Below are positions 34,460 to 44,643 of a stretch of DNA of 64,000 bases, one piece after another. Where the stretch lies: assembly GCF_001553345.1 (NCBI RefSeq), contig NZ_KQ960771.1:1-64000 (forward strand). Direction: 5' to 3'. Origin of the DNA: Veillonella sp. DNF00869. Lineage in GTDB: Bacteria > Bacillota > Negativicutes > Veillonellales > Veillonellaceae. The notes beneath the pieces are model-generated. The model did not search any database, had not been told where the DNA came from, and saw only the letters and a list, made by a program, of their open reading frames with translations. Positions within the stretch are counted from its first letter, which is position 1. The number at the start of each line of letters is the position of its first letter. A program made the position numbers and the translations under genes.

Positions 34460-35901
34460 AATATGAAACAGTAGTAGGCCTTGAAGTTCATACTGAACTG
34501 AAAACAAATTCAAAAATTTTCTGCTCCTGTACAACGGCCTTCGGGGGCGACCATAATACACATGTATGTCCAACTTGCTTAGGTTTGCCAGGAACCATGC
34601 CTGTATTTAACCAAAAAGTGTTGGAATATGCTATCAAAGTCGGTTTAGCATTAAACTGTGAAATCGTACTATTCAATAAATTTGACCGCAAAAACTATTA
34701 TTACCCAGATTTGCCTAAAAACTGGCAAACTTCTCAATTTGACTTGCCTATCTGCGTAAACGGTCATCTTGATGTAGAGGTGAATGGTGAAACTCGTCGC
34801 ATTCGTATCAACCGTATCCATATGGAAGAAGATGCTGGTAAATTAGTGCATAGTGGTGCTACTATTTCTAGTTCTGATAGATCCAATGTAGACTACAATC
34901 GTACAGGTGTACCATTGTTAGAAATCGTATCAGAACCTGATCTTCGTTCTGGTGAAGAAGCGCGCCAATATGTGGATAAAATTCGTGCTATTGTACAATA
35001 TTTAGGCGTATCTGACGGACGTATGGAAGAAGGTAGTTTGCGTTGTGATGCGAACATTTCTATTCGACCAGTAGGGGAAACTAAATTAGGCACAAAAACT
35101 GAAATCAAGAATATGAACTCTTTAACAGGTATCCAAAAAGGCATTGAATACGAAGCACTTCGTCAAGCAGAAGCATTGGAAGACGGAGAAACGATTGTTC
35201 AAGAAACTCGTACTTGGGACGATAGTAAAGGTATCACTCTTTCCATGCGTAAGAAAGAGAAGGAAAATGACTACCGTTTCTTCCCAGAACCAGATTTGGT
35301 ACCTATTGTGGTAGACCCTAACTATGTAGAAGAAATTCGTCAATGCTTACCAGAATTGCCAGAAGCGAAACAACAACGCTTCATGGAATCCTATGGATTG
35401 TCTAGTGAAGATGCGCGTACATTGACGAGCCAACGCGGTACAGCGGACTATTTCGATGCTGTCGTAGAGGCTGGAGCAGATGCAAAAACGGCATCTAACT
35501 GGATCATCGGTGATTTGGCAAAACTTGTGAACGATGCTGGTATTTCTTATGCGGATAGCAAAGTACAACCAAAACAATTGGCTGATATGATTAGCCTAAT
35601 TGAAAAAGGCACGATTTCTGGTAAAATTGCAAAACAAGTGATTGTCAAAATGTTTGAAACTGGTAAAAATCCAGACAAAATTGTAGAAGAAGAAGGCTTA
35701 GTTCAAATTACCGATACAGGAGCTATTGAAGAAATTGTAAAACAAGTCATTGCAGATAATCCAAAATCTGTGGAAGATTTCAAATCTGGTAAAGGTAAAG
35801 CTATCGGATTCTTGGTGGGCCAAGTGATGCGTGCCTCTAAAGGTAAAGCCAATCCTGGCGTAGTGAATGAATTGTTGGAAAAACATTTACAAGCTCTATA
35901 G
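34456..35901 (+). CDS. gatB: Asp-tRNA(Asn)/Glu-tRNA(Gln) amidotransferase subunit B
   Basis: The 481-residue subunit binds misacylated tRNA and activates it with ATP. The core signature begins [21 protein letters not shown], with a CxC...CPTCLGLPG zinc site, and [18 protein letters not shown] follows. The C-terminal helical YqeY-like tail ends [12 protein letters not shown]. It overlaps gatA by 4 bases. The complex makes Gln-tRNA(Gln) and/or Asn-tRNA(Asn), as in most firmicutes. Confidence 0.97.
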   Translation: MKYETVVGLEVHTELKTNSKIFCSCTTAFGGDHNTHVCPTCLGLPGTMPVFNQKVLEYAIKVGLALNCEIVLFNKFDRKNYYYPDLPKNWQTSQFDLPICVNGHLDVEVNGETRRIRINRIHMEEDAGKLVHSGATISSSDRSNVDYNRTGVPLLEIVSEPDLRSGEEARQYVDKIRAIVQYLGVSDGRMEEGSLRCDANISIRPVGETKLGTKTEIKNMNSLTGIQKGIEYEALRQAEALEDGETIVQETRTWDDSKGITLSMRKKEKENDYRFFPEPDLVPIVVDPNYVEEIRQCLPELPEAKQQRFMESYGLSSEDARTLTSQRGTADYFDAVVEAGADAKTASNWIIGDLAKLVNDAGISYADSKVQPKQLADMISLIEKGTISGKIAKQVIVKMFETGKNPDKIVEEEGLVQITDTGAIEEIVKQVIADNPKSVEDFKSGKGKAIGFLVGQVMRASKGKANPGVVNELLEKHLQAL

Positions 35902-35909
35902 GAGTGACT

Positions 35910-36245
35910 ATGAGTCAAGAACAAAAGTATGATGAAGGAACGCGCGTTCTTTCAGAAGAGGAATTGCGTGACTTTGATGGTACAACAATAGATGAAGAGG
36001 GGCGTACATATGACGCTCCTCGTTATCAATCTTCTCAACAGGAACAAGACCAATTTCAAACCATTCCTAATATGAAGATATTTTTGTGGAATGCTCTTAG
36101 TTGGAAGTGGAAACTAGGCATAGCAGTAGGCGTCGTGATGCTTATTATAGTGTTATTTGCACTAGCTAAATTTATCATTGCTGGTGCCTTTGTGATTATT
36201 TTAGCTTGGCTAGTAATGCGCTTGTTGGGAAAGTTATTTTTTTAA
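35910..36245 (+). CDS. Small membrane protein of unknown function
   Basis: The 111-residue protein has an acidic, hydrophilic N-terminal half (about residues 1-60, rich in Glu, Asp and Gln) and two hydrophobic segments, roughly 68-86 and 87-106 (LGIAVGVVMLIIVLFALAKFIIAGAFVIILAWLVM in two parts). It ends RLLGKLFF. I do not recognise a family. The ATG at 35910 follows AGGAG by 5 bases; the GTG at 35904 lies inside that site. It lies between gatB and an ArnT-like transferase with close spacing, so it may be co-transcribed. Confidence 0.7.
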   Translation: MSQEQKYDEGTRVLSEEELRDFDGTTIDEEGRTYDAPRYQSSQQEQDQFQTIPNMKIFLWNALSWKWKLGIAVGVVMLIIVLFALAKFIIAGAFVIILAWLVMRLLGKLFF

Positions 36246-36270
36246 ATGTAAATACAGAGGTTGTATTACT

Positions 36271-37878
36271 ATGGAACAAACATTTTCATGGAAGCGGTTT
36301 GCATGGCTAGGGATAGGAACGTTTTTGTTCTATCTGTTTATGGCATGGGCGCTGCCTGTGACGGATACAGTGGAATCAAACTACGCTTTGTCTGCCGTGA
36401 CCATGATGAAACATGGAGAGTTTTTGTCTCCTATGATTTATGACATGTATTGGTATGATAAACCAATTATGGCATATTGGGGGCTTATACTGTCCTACTC
36501 TTTGTTTGGTATCTCTGATTTAGCTGCTCGATTGCCATCCATTGTCGTTTCTACTTGTACAGTATTAGCGATGTATCGGATGGCTTTCAGTATATATCAA
36601 GTAGAACGGATTGCTATGTGGAGTGCCATTGCCCTAGGAACGGCGTTAGAATTTTGGTACATCGGTCATGCTGTCGTGACGGATGGATATTTATTTCTCT
36701 TTTCTATGGGTATTTTTTACTATTTATATCGTGGTATCACTGGTGAAAGTCATCGCCATATGGTCTATGCGTATATGTTTGCTGGGTTAGCGGTACTTAC
36801 CAAAGGCCCTGTAGGGATCGTGCTACCAGGGATTATTTTAATTCTATATGTGGCCTTGAATCGTCGTATGGATTGGTTTAAATATGTCTTTTCTTGGAAA
36901 GGTATTCTTGCTTTTATCCTAGTCGTAGTACCTTGGTATGGATATATGTACCATGTTCATGGAGATACATTTATCCAAGGATTTTTAGGCCTACATAATA
37001 TAACGAGGGCTACTGTACCAGAACATCCTGAACATAATTGGTGGTATTTATATTTTGCCTTGTTGCCAGTATGCATGATGCCATGGACTAGCTTTGTAGT
37101 TCGTGGTATCAATAAACAGAAACACGCCTATATTTGGTATTGGTCTATTTTTTGGTTTGTAGGAACCGTTCTGTTCTACACGTGTATGGCCACTAAATAT
37201 GTTACCTACACATTTATTATGCTGATTCCTTTGGCATTATGGGCAGGCATGGGCATTCATGCTTGTATAGAAGGATACAAAGATCGTAAGATGACATGGA
37301 GGGTGTTTACCCTATATGCACTGGGTGGATTTCCATTTTTATTAGGATTAGTCATAGTGGGATTGAGTATGTCTTTGTCACATAGTGCGTATCTTTGGAT
37401 TAGTTTGGCAGTGACTGTGTTGACGTTTATTTATGCCGCTAGTAAACGAACAGGGTCTGTCTTAGTGTGCAGTATGGCAACGAGTGCGATCATTTTTTAT
37501 TTAGCATTAGTTCCTAATTTAGTGCCAGTTATGGAAGACCAATCTGGAAAAATATTAGCTAATGAAGTGATGACATTGGAAGGTACTACGCCATTAGAGG
37601 TGTATCAATATGGCAATTATCGTACGTCTTTATCCTACTATTTGGGACGGACTACTTCCTTCATACATTACAAAGAACACGAAAGTGTTTGGGAAAATGG
37701 GAAAAATATCATGCCTATGGTGAAACCTACTGACTTGGCAAAAGATACAGAGAAACTATCACGTGCTTTGATTTATGTGCCAAATAAATACGCAACGTAT
37801 TTTAAAGAAACAAATTTATATAACCAGGTTCAACCTGTAGAAAGAAATTCTCTAGGAGTCTTCTACAAAGCGAAATAA
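36271..37878 (+). CDS. ArnT/PMT-like membrane glycosyltransferase (GT39/83 type)
   Basis: The 535-residue protein has about 12 hydrophobic segments. The first periplasmic loop has TVESNYALSAVTMMKHGEFLSPMIYDMYWYDKP, with the acidic residues found in ArnT and PMT enzymes, followed by KPIMAYWG and DLAARLPSIV. The C-terminal 100 residues are soluble. Such enzymes use polyprenyl-phosphate sugars and modify lipid A or other envelope glycans outside the inner membrane. With the phosphoethanolamine-transferase-like gene next door (convergent), envelope modification is likely. The donor sugar and acceptor are not visible. Confidence 0.82.
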   Translation: MEQTFSWKRFAWLGIGTFLFYLFMAWALPVTDTVESNYALSAVTMMKHGEFLSPMIYDMYWYDKPIMAYWGLILSYSLFGISDLAARLPSIVVSTCTVLAMYRMAFSIYQVERIAMWSAIALGTALEFWYIGHAVVTDGYLFLFSMGIFYYLYRGITGESHRHMVYAYMFAGLAVLTKGPVGIVLPGIILILYVALNRRMDWFKYVFSWKGILAFILVVVPWYGYMYHVHGDTFIQGFLGLHNITRATVPEHPEHNWWYLYFALLPVCMMPWTSFVVRGINKQKHAYIWYWSIFWFVGTVLFYTCMATKYVTYTFIMLIPLALWAGMGIHACIEGYKDRKMTWRVFTLYALGGFPFLLGLVIVGLSMSLSHSAYLWISLAVTVLTFIYAASKRTGSVLVCSMATSAIIFYLALVPNLVPVMEDQSGKILANEVMTLEGTTPLEVYQYGNYRTSLSYYLGRTTSFIHYKEHESVWENGKNIMPMVKPTDLAKDTEKLSRALIYVPNKYATYFKETNLYNQVQPVERNSLGVFYKAK

Positions 37879-37890
37879 TGGTAATTATAG

Positions 37891-37930
37891 TATTGGGGAT
37901 GCTCCTAGGGAGTATCCCCAATAAGTTTCT
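37891..37930 (+). terminator. Terminator-like hairpin after the ArnT-like gene
   Basis: TATTGGGGATGCTCC (37891-37905) and GGAGTATCCCCAATA (37909-37923) form a 15-bp stem with one G-U pair and a 3-base loop. The following T run (AGTTTCTG) is weak. Confidence 0.65.
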
Positions 37931-38053
37931 GTTACTATAGGACAGGTGGCATGAGACTTACATTCAAGGAATATTGTATGACTCGATAATAGATGCAGGA
38001 GGACAGAGAAAGCGATTCTAAAAGGCTTATATTTATATACAAAAATAGATATG

Positions 38054-38089
38054 AAACAGGCACCAACTGCAATAGCTGGTGCCTGTTTT
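38054..38089. terminator. Bidirectional terminator between convergent genes
   Basis: AAACAGGCACCA (38054-38065) and TGGTGCCTGTTT (38077-38088) form a perfect 12-bp stem with A on the left and T on the right. It can stop the minus-strand gene ending at 38104 and residual plus-strand transcription. Confidence 0.85.
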
Positions 38090-38103
38090 GTACTTGTACT
38101 ATT

Positions 38104-39930
38104 TTATTTCGCCTCAGGATCTAAGGACAATGGTTGTGTACCTAACATTGTGGTTAAGTTATTAACATTAAAGCGATATGCTTTGTTAGAAAAATCTCGT
38201 GTTACATCATAGTTACCAGATGGAGCATGTATGATACCCACTAGCATATCATACAATAAGTCATTGGTGAAAAATTGTTGTTCATGATCGTGTAGGGTAA
38301 TTGCTGTTTCTGGGTACGCATTACGATATGTAGGAGATAAGTACACCCACATTGGTATCCGTGTCATTCCAAAGTTGAAAATGTCTGGATTGTGAGATGT
38401 TTTAATATTTTCTCCGTGGTCAGAGAAATAGACCATGGCTTGTAAGTTTAAGTTATCCTTAGCATAGGTGTAAATTTCTTGTAACAGCCAATCAGTATAT
38501 AGTTGGCTATTGGCATAAGCTTCAATTCCTTCAGGGTTTGGACCTTGTTTCCATTTGCTGAACTCGTGAGGATATCTATCGTTGTAGTAGATATGACTAC
38601 CCATAATATGGATGACGATGAAATTATTTTGGTTCTTTGGTACGTCTTTTAAAAGTGGTAACAAAGCGCCATCATATTGATCAGAGAAGGCATAGGATTC
38701 ATGAGCCCAACGGGGCGTATCACTTGCTTTTGCAATGAGAGAGATAGCTGTATCGTATTCACCATATACACCTTGGTTAGATAACCAAGAGGTGTGATAT
38801 CCAGCTTTTTTTGCTACATCGATAATGGTTGTGGCATCAAAGAATGGTTTGTCGTCATATTGATTGCGCTCTGTTAAGGCTCTTTCCAAGGTTGGTACAG
38901 TTTGCACATAGGAAGAGTAAGCGTGTTTAAAGACATTGAAGTTTGGATTTTGATACAGGGAACCTTGCCATGGAGTATCATCGTAAGGGAAGTCAGGAGT
39001 ATACATTTTCATGTAATCTCTAGAAGAAGATTCTCCAATGACTAAGATGACAGTACCTGGAGTTTTTTGCGCCGCTGTTTCGGTAGTGCTTAATTGTAAA
39101 TTGTTAAATACACTAACATGCTTATCATTATAAGATTGCAACTCTTTCATATAGGCTCGAACTTCTAGCCAATTGCTGACAATATCTGTACGAGGGAAAA
39201 GGTAATATCCACCATACACGATGAGGGCGATGGATAGAATCCATTTTATATCATCTTGATATCGCTGAAAGAAAGAGGAATAGAACACAGTAGGCTCATC
39301 GTTCGTTTGAGCTTTTACATTGGCAAAGTATAAAAGACCAAGTATGATAGCGATACCTATGATAGCCCCTCCGATGCCACCTACGCCGATAATATTTTTT
39401 ACAAATCCTAAGGCTTCCTCGGGGTTGGTTTGATACAATGCCATCATAGTGGCAGGAGTAATACAATGCCAAGTGGATAGATAGTACCCGATTTGACCAA
39501 CTGGTATAAGGAGCAATGCTACGTCAAGGATGCTGTATAGAGCAGACCAAATACGTTTTGCCTTTCCCCATTGTAGTAGCCAATAGTGGGTGACACTAAG
39601 ACCACAGAATAAGACTAGACCAAATAAAAAATCGTTGGCGAATTCGTAGAAGTAAAAAGGCTTTTCATAAGACCAGTGAAATAAGAGCGGGAATGTTAAT
39701 GCCCAACTGATACTTACGATGCCATGACCAATGATATATCCCTTTGTAAAGGAACTACGAATGATCGATTGTAAGACTGTTAAGCCTACAATAGTAGGAA
39801 CGAATAAGGTAAGGATATCTTCTATGTCAAACCCTAAAGTAATTGGTTCGTAGATGTAAAATAGTGCCACTGCGATGATAGTGGACACGATGGTATACAG
39901 TCCCAACTGTTTCCATCTTTGACGATGCAT
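38104..39930 (-). CDS. Phosphoethanolamine transferase-like sulfatase (EptA/CptA family)
   Basis: The 608-residue protein has five or six membrane helices in the first 280 residues and a periplasmic alkaline-phosphatase-fold domain. That domain shows VILVIGESSSRDYMKMY (metal site), SYVQTVPTLERAL with the likely nucleophilic Thr, HIMGSHIYYNDRYP and YFSDHGENI (metal ligands). These are the motifs of enzymes that move phosphoethanolamine from phosphatidylethanolamine to lipid A or core sugars. Phosphatidylethanolamine synthesis is encoded at 14665-15964. The start at 39930 has GAGAGG 8 bases upstream. An in-frame ATG at 39975 sits directly against a -10-like TATTAT and is less likely. It is the only large minus-strand gene in the window. 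Confidence 0.85.
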   Translation of the reverse strand: MHRQRWKQLGLYTIVSTIIAVALFYIYEPITLGFDIEDILTLFVPTIVGLTVLQSIIRSSFTKGYIIGHGIVSISWALTFPLLFHWSYEKPFYFYEFANDFLFGLVLFCGLSVTHYWLLQWGKAKRIWSALYSILDVALLLIPVGQIGYYLSTWHCITPATMMALYQTNPEEALGFVKNIIGVGGIGGAIIGIAIILGLLYFANVKAQTNDEPTVFYSSFFQRYQDDIKWILSIALIVYGGYYLFPRTDIVSNWLEVRAYMKELQSYNDKHVSVFNNLQLSTTETAAQKTPGTVILVIGESSSRDYMKMYTPDFPYDDTPWQGSLYQNPNFNVFKHAYSSYVQTVPTLERALTERNQYDDKPFFDATTIIDVAKKAGYHTSWLSNQGVYGEYDTAISLIAKASDTPRWAHESYAFSDQYDGALLPLLKDVPKNQNNFIVIHIMGSHIYYNDRYPHEFSKWKQGPNPEGIEAYANSQLYTDWLLQEIYTYAKDNLNLQAMVYFSDHGENIKTSHNPDIFNFGMTRIPMWVYLSPTYRNAYPETAITLHDHEQQFFTNDLLYDMLVGIIHAPSGNYDVTRDFSNKAYRFNVNNLTTMLGTQPLSLDPEAK

Positions 39931-40106
39931 AGTGTCGCCTCTCTTTCTGGGTGTAGCAATTTTCGCCCATTTCATTTATAATACTTATTAGATACATACG
40001 TTGGTATGTCTATGTATTATTCTAACTGTTTCTAATAGGAAATGCAATTTTTTCATACAAGGTGTGGTGAAAGCCATACCTTTATTTTTGGTAGAAAGGA
40101 GTTTTC

Positions 40107-40838
40107 ATGAATACCTACGATTTTAAACTGGATATTTTTGAAGGCCCTTTGGATCTTTTGTTGCATTTGATTGAAAAGAATCAGATTGATATATACGATA
40201 TTCCCATTGTGCATATCACCTCACAATATATGGATATACTCAAAACTTGGAATCAATTTGATATTGCCTATAGTAGTGAGTTTTTAGTGATGGCAGCTAC
40301 GTTGTTGCAGATTAAGTCACGCCTTTTATTGCCTAAGATAAATCATAAGGATGAAAGTGATACAGAAGATCCACGAGACGAATTGGTGAATCGATTGGTG
40401 GAGTTTAAACGCATCAAAGAATTGACGGAGCTCTTAGAAGAACGTGTATCCGATGGATCCTATGTATTTAATAGACCGGAAGAGCTTAGCCAAGTGGGAT
40501 TAGATCTTGTTTGTACTGTGGAGTGGGATGCATTAGTGGCATGCTTTCAGAAAGTGCAGGAACGATATGATCGACCTGAGGTAGAAGCTCCCAAAGTTAT
40601 GATGGAACGTGAAGAATATACATTGGAACAAGGGATTGAAGATGTATTACTAGCGACGAGGAATCAACAAGTGCCCTGTGTAAATTTATTTGCTTCGGTA
40701 CAGACGAAGGAAGAAAGTGTGGTTACATTTTTGGCGTTATTAGAGTTAATGAAACGTCAACTATTGCGAATTATAGTGGGCAATCACGATATATATAACG
40801 TGATTGTAGAAGGTATAGAAGAAGGAGATGCGCTGTGA
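40107..40838 (+). CDS. scpA: Segregation and condensation protein ScpA
   Basis: The 243-residue kleisin of the SMC-ScpAB condensin starts TYDFKLDIFEGPLDLLLHLIEKNQIDIYDIPIVHITSQY in the classic way, continues with FLVMAATLLQIKSRLLLP (residues 70-90), and has a winged-helix end (VVTFLALLELMKRQLLRI). It bridges SMC heads and organises the chromosome. GAAAGGAG precedes the ATG. Its stop overlaps the GTG of scpB, so the two subunits are translationally coupled. Confidence 0.96.
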   Translation: MNTYDFKLDIFEGPLDLLLHLIEKNQIDIYDIPIVHITSQYMDILKTWNQFDIAYSSEFLVMAATLLQIKSRLLLPKINHKDESDTEDPRDELVNRLVEFKRIKELTELLEERVSDGSYVFNRPEELSQVGLDLVCTVEWDALVACFQKVQERYDRPEVEAPKVMMEREEYTLEQGIEDVLLATRNQQVPCVNLFASVQTKEESVVTFLALLELMKRQLLRIIVGNHDIYNVIVEGIEEGDAL

Positions 40839-41371
40839 ATAGCATTGAATTTCATCAGTTAGAGGCTGTATTATTTGCAGCAGCTACCCCTTTAACGATA
40901 GATACATTAGCAGATATTTTTGAAGTCTATGCACCAGAAGTTGAAAAAGCTATCAAAGGTTACGAAGAAAGGTTAGTACAGGAACGGCGAGGAATTAGGA
41001 TTCGTAAAAGTGCATCGGGCATAGAACTAGTGAGCGCCCAAGAATGCAGTGAATTTGTTACTAAAATTCGCCATAGAGATGAAAAGCTATCTGGAGCGGC
41101 TATGGAAACGTTGGCTGTAATTGCTTTCAAACAGCCTATCACAAAAGGTGAAGTAGAAGAATTTCGTGGTGTGAACTGTGAAAAAGTATTAAAACAATTA
41201 TTGGCCCGTGACATGATTGTAGAGTTAGGACGAAAGGAAACTATCGGACGTCCTGTGATTTACGGAACATCGGATAACTTTTTAAGGACTGTAGGTGCCA
41301 ATTCTATTGAAGAATTGCAACAGTCTATGCCTCTTTCAGCGGGGTTATCCATAGATATAGAAGGAGATTAA
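40835..41371 (+). CDS. scpB: Segregation and condensation protein ScpB
   Basis: The 178-residue partner of ScpA has two winged-helix domains, seen in EFHQLEAVLFAAATPLTIDTLADIF and in AAMETLAVIAFKQPITKGEVEEFRGVN, followed by GRPVIYGTSDNFLRT. The GTG start overlaps scpA (GTGA) after GAAGGAG. It ends one base before rluB. Confidence 0.95.
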   Translation: MNSIEFHQLEAVLFAAATPLTIDTLADIFEVYAPEVEKAIKGYEERLVQERRGIRIRKSASGIELVSAQECSEFVTKIRHRDEKLSGAAMETLAVIAFKQPITKGEVEEFRGVNCEKVLKQLLARDMIVELGRKETIGRPVIYGTSDNFLRTVGANSIEELQQSMPLSAGLSIDIEGD

Positions 41372-41372
41372 T

Positions 41373-42095
41373 ATGGAACTAGAACGTTTGCAAAAATATA
41401 TTGCCCGTTGTGGTGTGGCATCACGACGAAAAGCAGAAGAATTGATTACTTCTGGCAAAGTACTTGTGAATGGTAAATATGTAAAAGAACTGGGTGCAAA
41501 GGTAAATCCTACACGGGACCGCGTTAAAGTGGATGGACAACTATTGGAGCCAGAGGCATTGGAATATTATATTTTTAACAAGCCAAAAGGGGTGATTACA
41601 TCCATTACAGATCCTGAAGGACGCAAAACTGTTATGGATTATATTAACTCTGTAAAAGTTCGTATTTATCCTGTAGGCCGATTAGACTACCATACAGAAG
41701 GATTATTACTATTGACGAATGATGGAACTATGGCGCAAAATTTAGCCCATCCATCAAAAGGTGTGACGAAAACCTACGAAGTAAAAGTAAAAGATCGTGT
41801 GCTTGATGAACATTTAGAACAGTTAGCAGTAGGTATCAAACTAGAAGACGGTATGACGGCGCCTTGTGAAATTACAGACTACGGATTTAATGGAAAAACA
41901 GGCCTTACAACGGTAGAGATTACCATCCATGAAGGACGCAATCGTCAAGTGCGACGTATGTTTGAACACTTTGGGTACTCTATTCATAATTTGAAACGCA
42001 TCAATTATGCGGGATTGAATTTGAAAGGGTTAAAACGAGGAGCATTCCGTAAATTGACACGAGAAGAAGTGAAGCAATTACAAGCTATAAAATAA
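41373..42095 (+). CDS. rluB: Pseudouridine synthase RluB/RsuA family
   Basis: The 240-residue protein has an N-terminal S4 RNA-binding domain (ERLQKYIARCGVASRRKAEELI) and a catalytic domain with the active Asp in GRLDYHTEGLLLLTNDG (about residues 101-117). FNKPKGVITSITDPEGR and EGRNRQVRRMFEH complete the signature. It modifies a uridine in rRNA, most likely 23S. GAAGGAG is just upstream. The scpA-scpB-rluB order is common in firmicutes. Confidence 0.93.
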   Translation: MELERLQKYIARCGVASRRKAEELITSGKVLVNGKYVKELGAKVNPTRDRVKVDGQLLEPEALEYYIFNKPKGVITSITDPEGRKTVMDYINSVKVRIYPVGRLDYHTEGLLLLTNDGTMAQNLAHPSKGVTKTYEVKVKDRVLDEHLEQLAVGIKLEDGMTAPCEITDYGFNGKTGLTTVEITIHEGRNRQVRRMFEHFGYSIHNLKRINYAGLNLKGLKRGAFRKLTREEVKQLQAIK

Positions 42096-42103
42096 GGATA
42101 CAT

Positions 42104-43348
42104 ATGAAAAAAATTATTGTCATCGGTGGCGGCGCTGCAGGTCTTATGGCTGGCGTCCGAGCTACACAATTAGGTGCCTCTGTGCGTATCATTGAAAAAA
42201 TGAAGATGGTGGGCCTTAAAATGGGGATTACAGGAAAAGGACGTTGTAATGTGACCAATGCAGCTCCTATAGAAGATTTTATTAAGCAAACGCCTGGAAA
42301 TGGTAAATTTCTATATAGTGCGTACCAACAATGGACGAACGAAGATATGATTCATTTGCTCAATAGTTGGGGTGTCCCTACTAAGGTTGAGCGTGGTGGC
42401 CGTGTGTTTCCAGAGTCTGATAAAGCAACGGATGTGCGTAATGCCTTTATAGACACGTATCGTAAATTAGGTGGACAACTTCATTTAGAAGAAACTGTTA
42501 AGGATTTAATCGTACGAGATGGCGCTATTACAGGTGTGATTACAGATAAAGGAACCTATGAGTGCGATGCAGCTATCATCGCAACAGGTGGGATGTCCTA
42601 TCCATTAACAGGATCTACTGGAGATGGTTATGAATTAGCCTCTTCTGTTGGACATACTATCGTGGAACTAAGGGCCTCCTTAATTCCTTTAGAAACGAAA
42701 GAGCATTGGGTGAAAGACTTGATGGGGCTGAGTCTAAAAAATGTAGAAGTCTCTATTATTGCGAAAAACAAAGTACAAACAAAGCAATTTGGAGAAATGC
42801 TATTTGCCCATTTTGGTGTGACGGGACCGATTATTTTGTCTGCTTCTCATACAGTGACCAAATTGCTAAAGAAACAAGTAGATCCTATCATTATTGAAAT
42901 CAACTTAAAACCAGCTTTATCTCGAGAAGTACTAGATAAGCGGGTACAACGTGATTTCAGTGAGTCTCAAAATAAGCAATTAGTGAATGTATTGAAAGGT
43001 TTATTGCCATCCAAGTTAATTCCAGTTATATGTCAATTAGCGGAATTGGAAGGAACCAAGGCTATTCATGATATTACAAAAGAGGAGCGCTTGCGACTGG
43101 TGGATACCATACAACATATGCGACTCACCGTACATAAACCTCGCCCTATAGCAGAGGCTATTGTGACAGCTGGTGGCATTTCTGTAAAAGAAGTAGATCC
43201 CAAAACGATGCAATCTAAATTGGTAGATGGTTTATATATGGCAGGAGAAGTCTTGGATGTGGATGCTTTCACAGGGGGCTATAATCTGCAAGTTGCTTTT
43301 TCCACAGCTTACGTAGCTGCCACTCATGCAGCAGAAGGAGGAGTCTAA
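42104..43348 (+). CDS. FAD-dependent oxidoreductase (YhiN/HI0933 family)
   Basis: The 414-residue flavoprotein has a Rossmann start KKIIVIGGGAAGLMAG and then GLKMGITGKGRCNVTNAA (about residues 36-53), a hallmark of the HI0933-like family. IIATGGMSYPLTGSTGDGYELA and a C-terminal GLYMAGEVLDVDAFTGGYNLQVAFSTAY for FAD follow. The substrate of this widespread family is not established. It lies between rluB and cmk with 8-base and 1-base gaps. Confidence 0.9.
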   Translation: MKKIIVIGGGAAGLMAGVRATQLGASVRIIEKMKMVGLKMGITGKGRCNVTNAAPIEDFIKQTPGNGKFLYSAYQQWTNEDMIHLLNSWGVPTKVERGGRVFPESDKATDVRNAFIDTYRKLGGQLHLEETVKDLIVRDGAITGVITDKGTYECDAAIIATGGMSYPLTGSTGDGYELASSVGHTIVELRASLIPLETKEHWVKDLMGLSLKNVEVSIIAKNKVQTKQFGEMLFAHFGVTGPIILSASHTVTKLLKKQVDPIIIEINLKPALSREVLDKRVQRDFSESQNKQLVNVLKGLLPSKLIPVICQLAELEGTKAIHDITKEERLRLVDTIQHMRLTVHKPRPIAEAIVTAGGISVKEVDPKTMQSKLVDGLYMAGEVLDVDAFTGGYNLQVAFSTAYVAATHAAEGGV

Positions 43349-43349
43349 T

Positions 43350-44036
43350 ATGAATCGACGAATTTCCGTAGCCATTGATGGTCCTGCTGGTGCAGGTAAA
43401 AGTAGTATTTCTAAAGTAGTAGCTAAGAAATTAGGATATTTATATATTGATACAGGAGCTATGTATCGTGGCATTACATGGGCACTACTGAATGCGGGTA
43501 TATCTATTGATGATGAAGATGCAGTAGAAGCTGCTTTGTCTAAGATTCAATTAGAACTACGTGTAGAAGAAACGGGTTTATCTGTATGGGTAAATGGAAC
43601 AGATGTATCCCAAGATATCCGTACACAATATGTGACAAGTCATGTGTCTCAAGTGGCTGCACAAAAAGCAGTGCGCACTAAGTTGGTAGAAATGCAACGT
43701 CACATGGCATCAGTGGGCGGTGTGATTCTGGACGGTCGGGATATTGGTTCCGTTGTGTTACCTAATGCGGAACTAAAGGTCTATTTAACAGCATCTGTGG
43801 AGACTCGTGGATATCGACGTTGGCTGGAGCTGAAAGATTCTGAGAATATCTCTTTGGAAGAAGTATGTCGTACTGTAGCAGAGCGAGATGCCATGGATAT
43901 GAATCGAAAAGAATCTCCTCTTGTATGCGTAGATGATGCAGTGGTTGTAGAAACGGATCATCTTAGTATAGAAGAGACAGTACAAACTCTTATCGACTTA
44001 ATTCGCAAAGCAGAATTAGGAGGCCATCATGGATAA
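43350..44036 (+). CDS. cmk: Cytidylate kinase
   Basis: This 228-residue nucleoside monophosphate kinase phosphorylates CMP and dCMP. P-loop GPAGAGKSS is at residues 10-18, IDTGAMYRG follows, the CMP-binding LDGRDIGSVVLPNA is in the middle, and the DMNRKESPLV segment is near the C terminus. The frame opens upstream inside the previous gene, but ATG 43350 with AGAAGGAGG gives the right N terminus. Its 3' end overlaps plsC by 8 bases. Confidence 0.96.
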   Translation: MNRRISVAIDGPAGAGKSSISKVVAKKLGYLYIDTGAMYRGITWALLNAGISIDDEDAVEAALSKIQLELRVEETGLSVWVNGTDVSQDIRTQYVTSHVSQVAAQKAVRTKLVEMQRHMASVGGVILDGRDIGSVVLPNAELKVYLTASVETRGYRRWLELKDSENISLEEVCRTVAERDAMDMNRKESPLVCVDDAVVVETDHLSIEETVQTLIDLIRKAELGGHHG

Positions 44037-44634
44037 ATTTTCTGAATGCTTATGGAGATCTGCATTTACCATCGTTTATGGTTGGTGGTATAGAACAAAG
44101 GTCTATGGAAAAGAAAATGTGCCTAAAGAAGGACCGGTTATCATTTCTCCCAATCATAAGAGTAATAATGATCCCCCTTTATGTGGGTTTGCCTTGCCAC
44201 GTCATGTGAATTTTATGGCGAAAGAGGAACTATTTAGAAATCCGATTTCTAAATTAGTTTGTACTTGGTTAGGAGCTTTTCCGGTACGCCGTGGTGGAGT
44301 CGATAAATTAGCTATTCGTCATGCTATGAATTTACTAAAAGATAATTTAATGTTAGGTATTTTTCCAGAAGGTACACGACAAAAGGGTGACACATTAGGT
44401 CGCTTTCACGATGGAGTAGCTTCGATGGCATTGCGCACAGGTGTACCAGTAGTACCGGTGGCCATTGTAGGTAGCGACAAAATGATTCGTGGAGAAGTAG
44501 CTGTTATTATTGGAAAACCGATTCCTGTAGCAAAAGCAAAAGCAACTGTAGAAGCTATTGCAAACGTGAATGATGTGGTAAAAACAGCTATTCAAACTAT
44601 GATTGATGATTATAAAGCAGGTAAGTATAAATAG
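44029..44634 (+). CDS. plsC: 1-acyl-sn-glycerol-3-phosphate acyltransferase
   Basis: This 201-residue membrane-associated acyltransferase makes phosphatidic acid. It has the NHKSNND motif (HX4D, around residue 43), the FPEGTR motif (about 109-114) and VPVVPVAIVG. TAGGAGG precedes the ATG, which overlaps cmk. With plsY and gpsA at 48-50 kb and psd-pssA at 14-16 kb the window covers most of glycerophospholipid synthesis. Confidence 0.94.
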   Translation: MDKFSECLWRSAFTIVYGWWYRTKVYGKENVPKEGPVIISPNHKSNNDPPLCGFALPRHVNFMAKEELFRNPISKLVCTWLGAFPVRRGGVDKLAIRHAMNLLKDNLMLGIFPEGTRQKGDTLGRFHDGVASMALRTGVPVVPVAIVGSDKMIRGEVAVIIGKPIPVAKAKATVEAIANVNDVVKTAIQTMIDDYKAGKYK

Positions 44635-44643
44635 GGGAATGCT

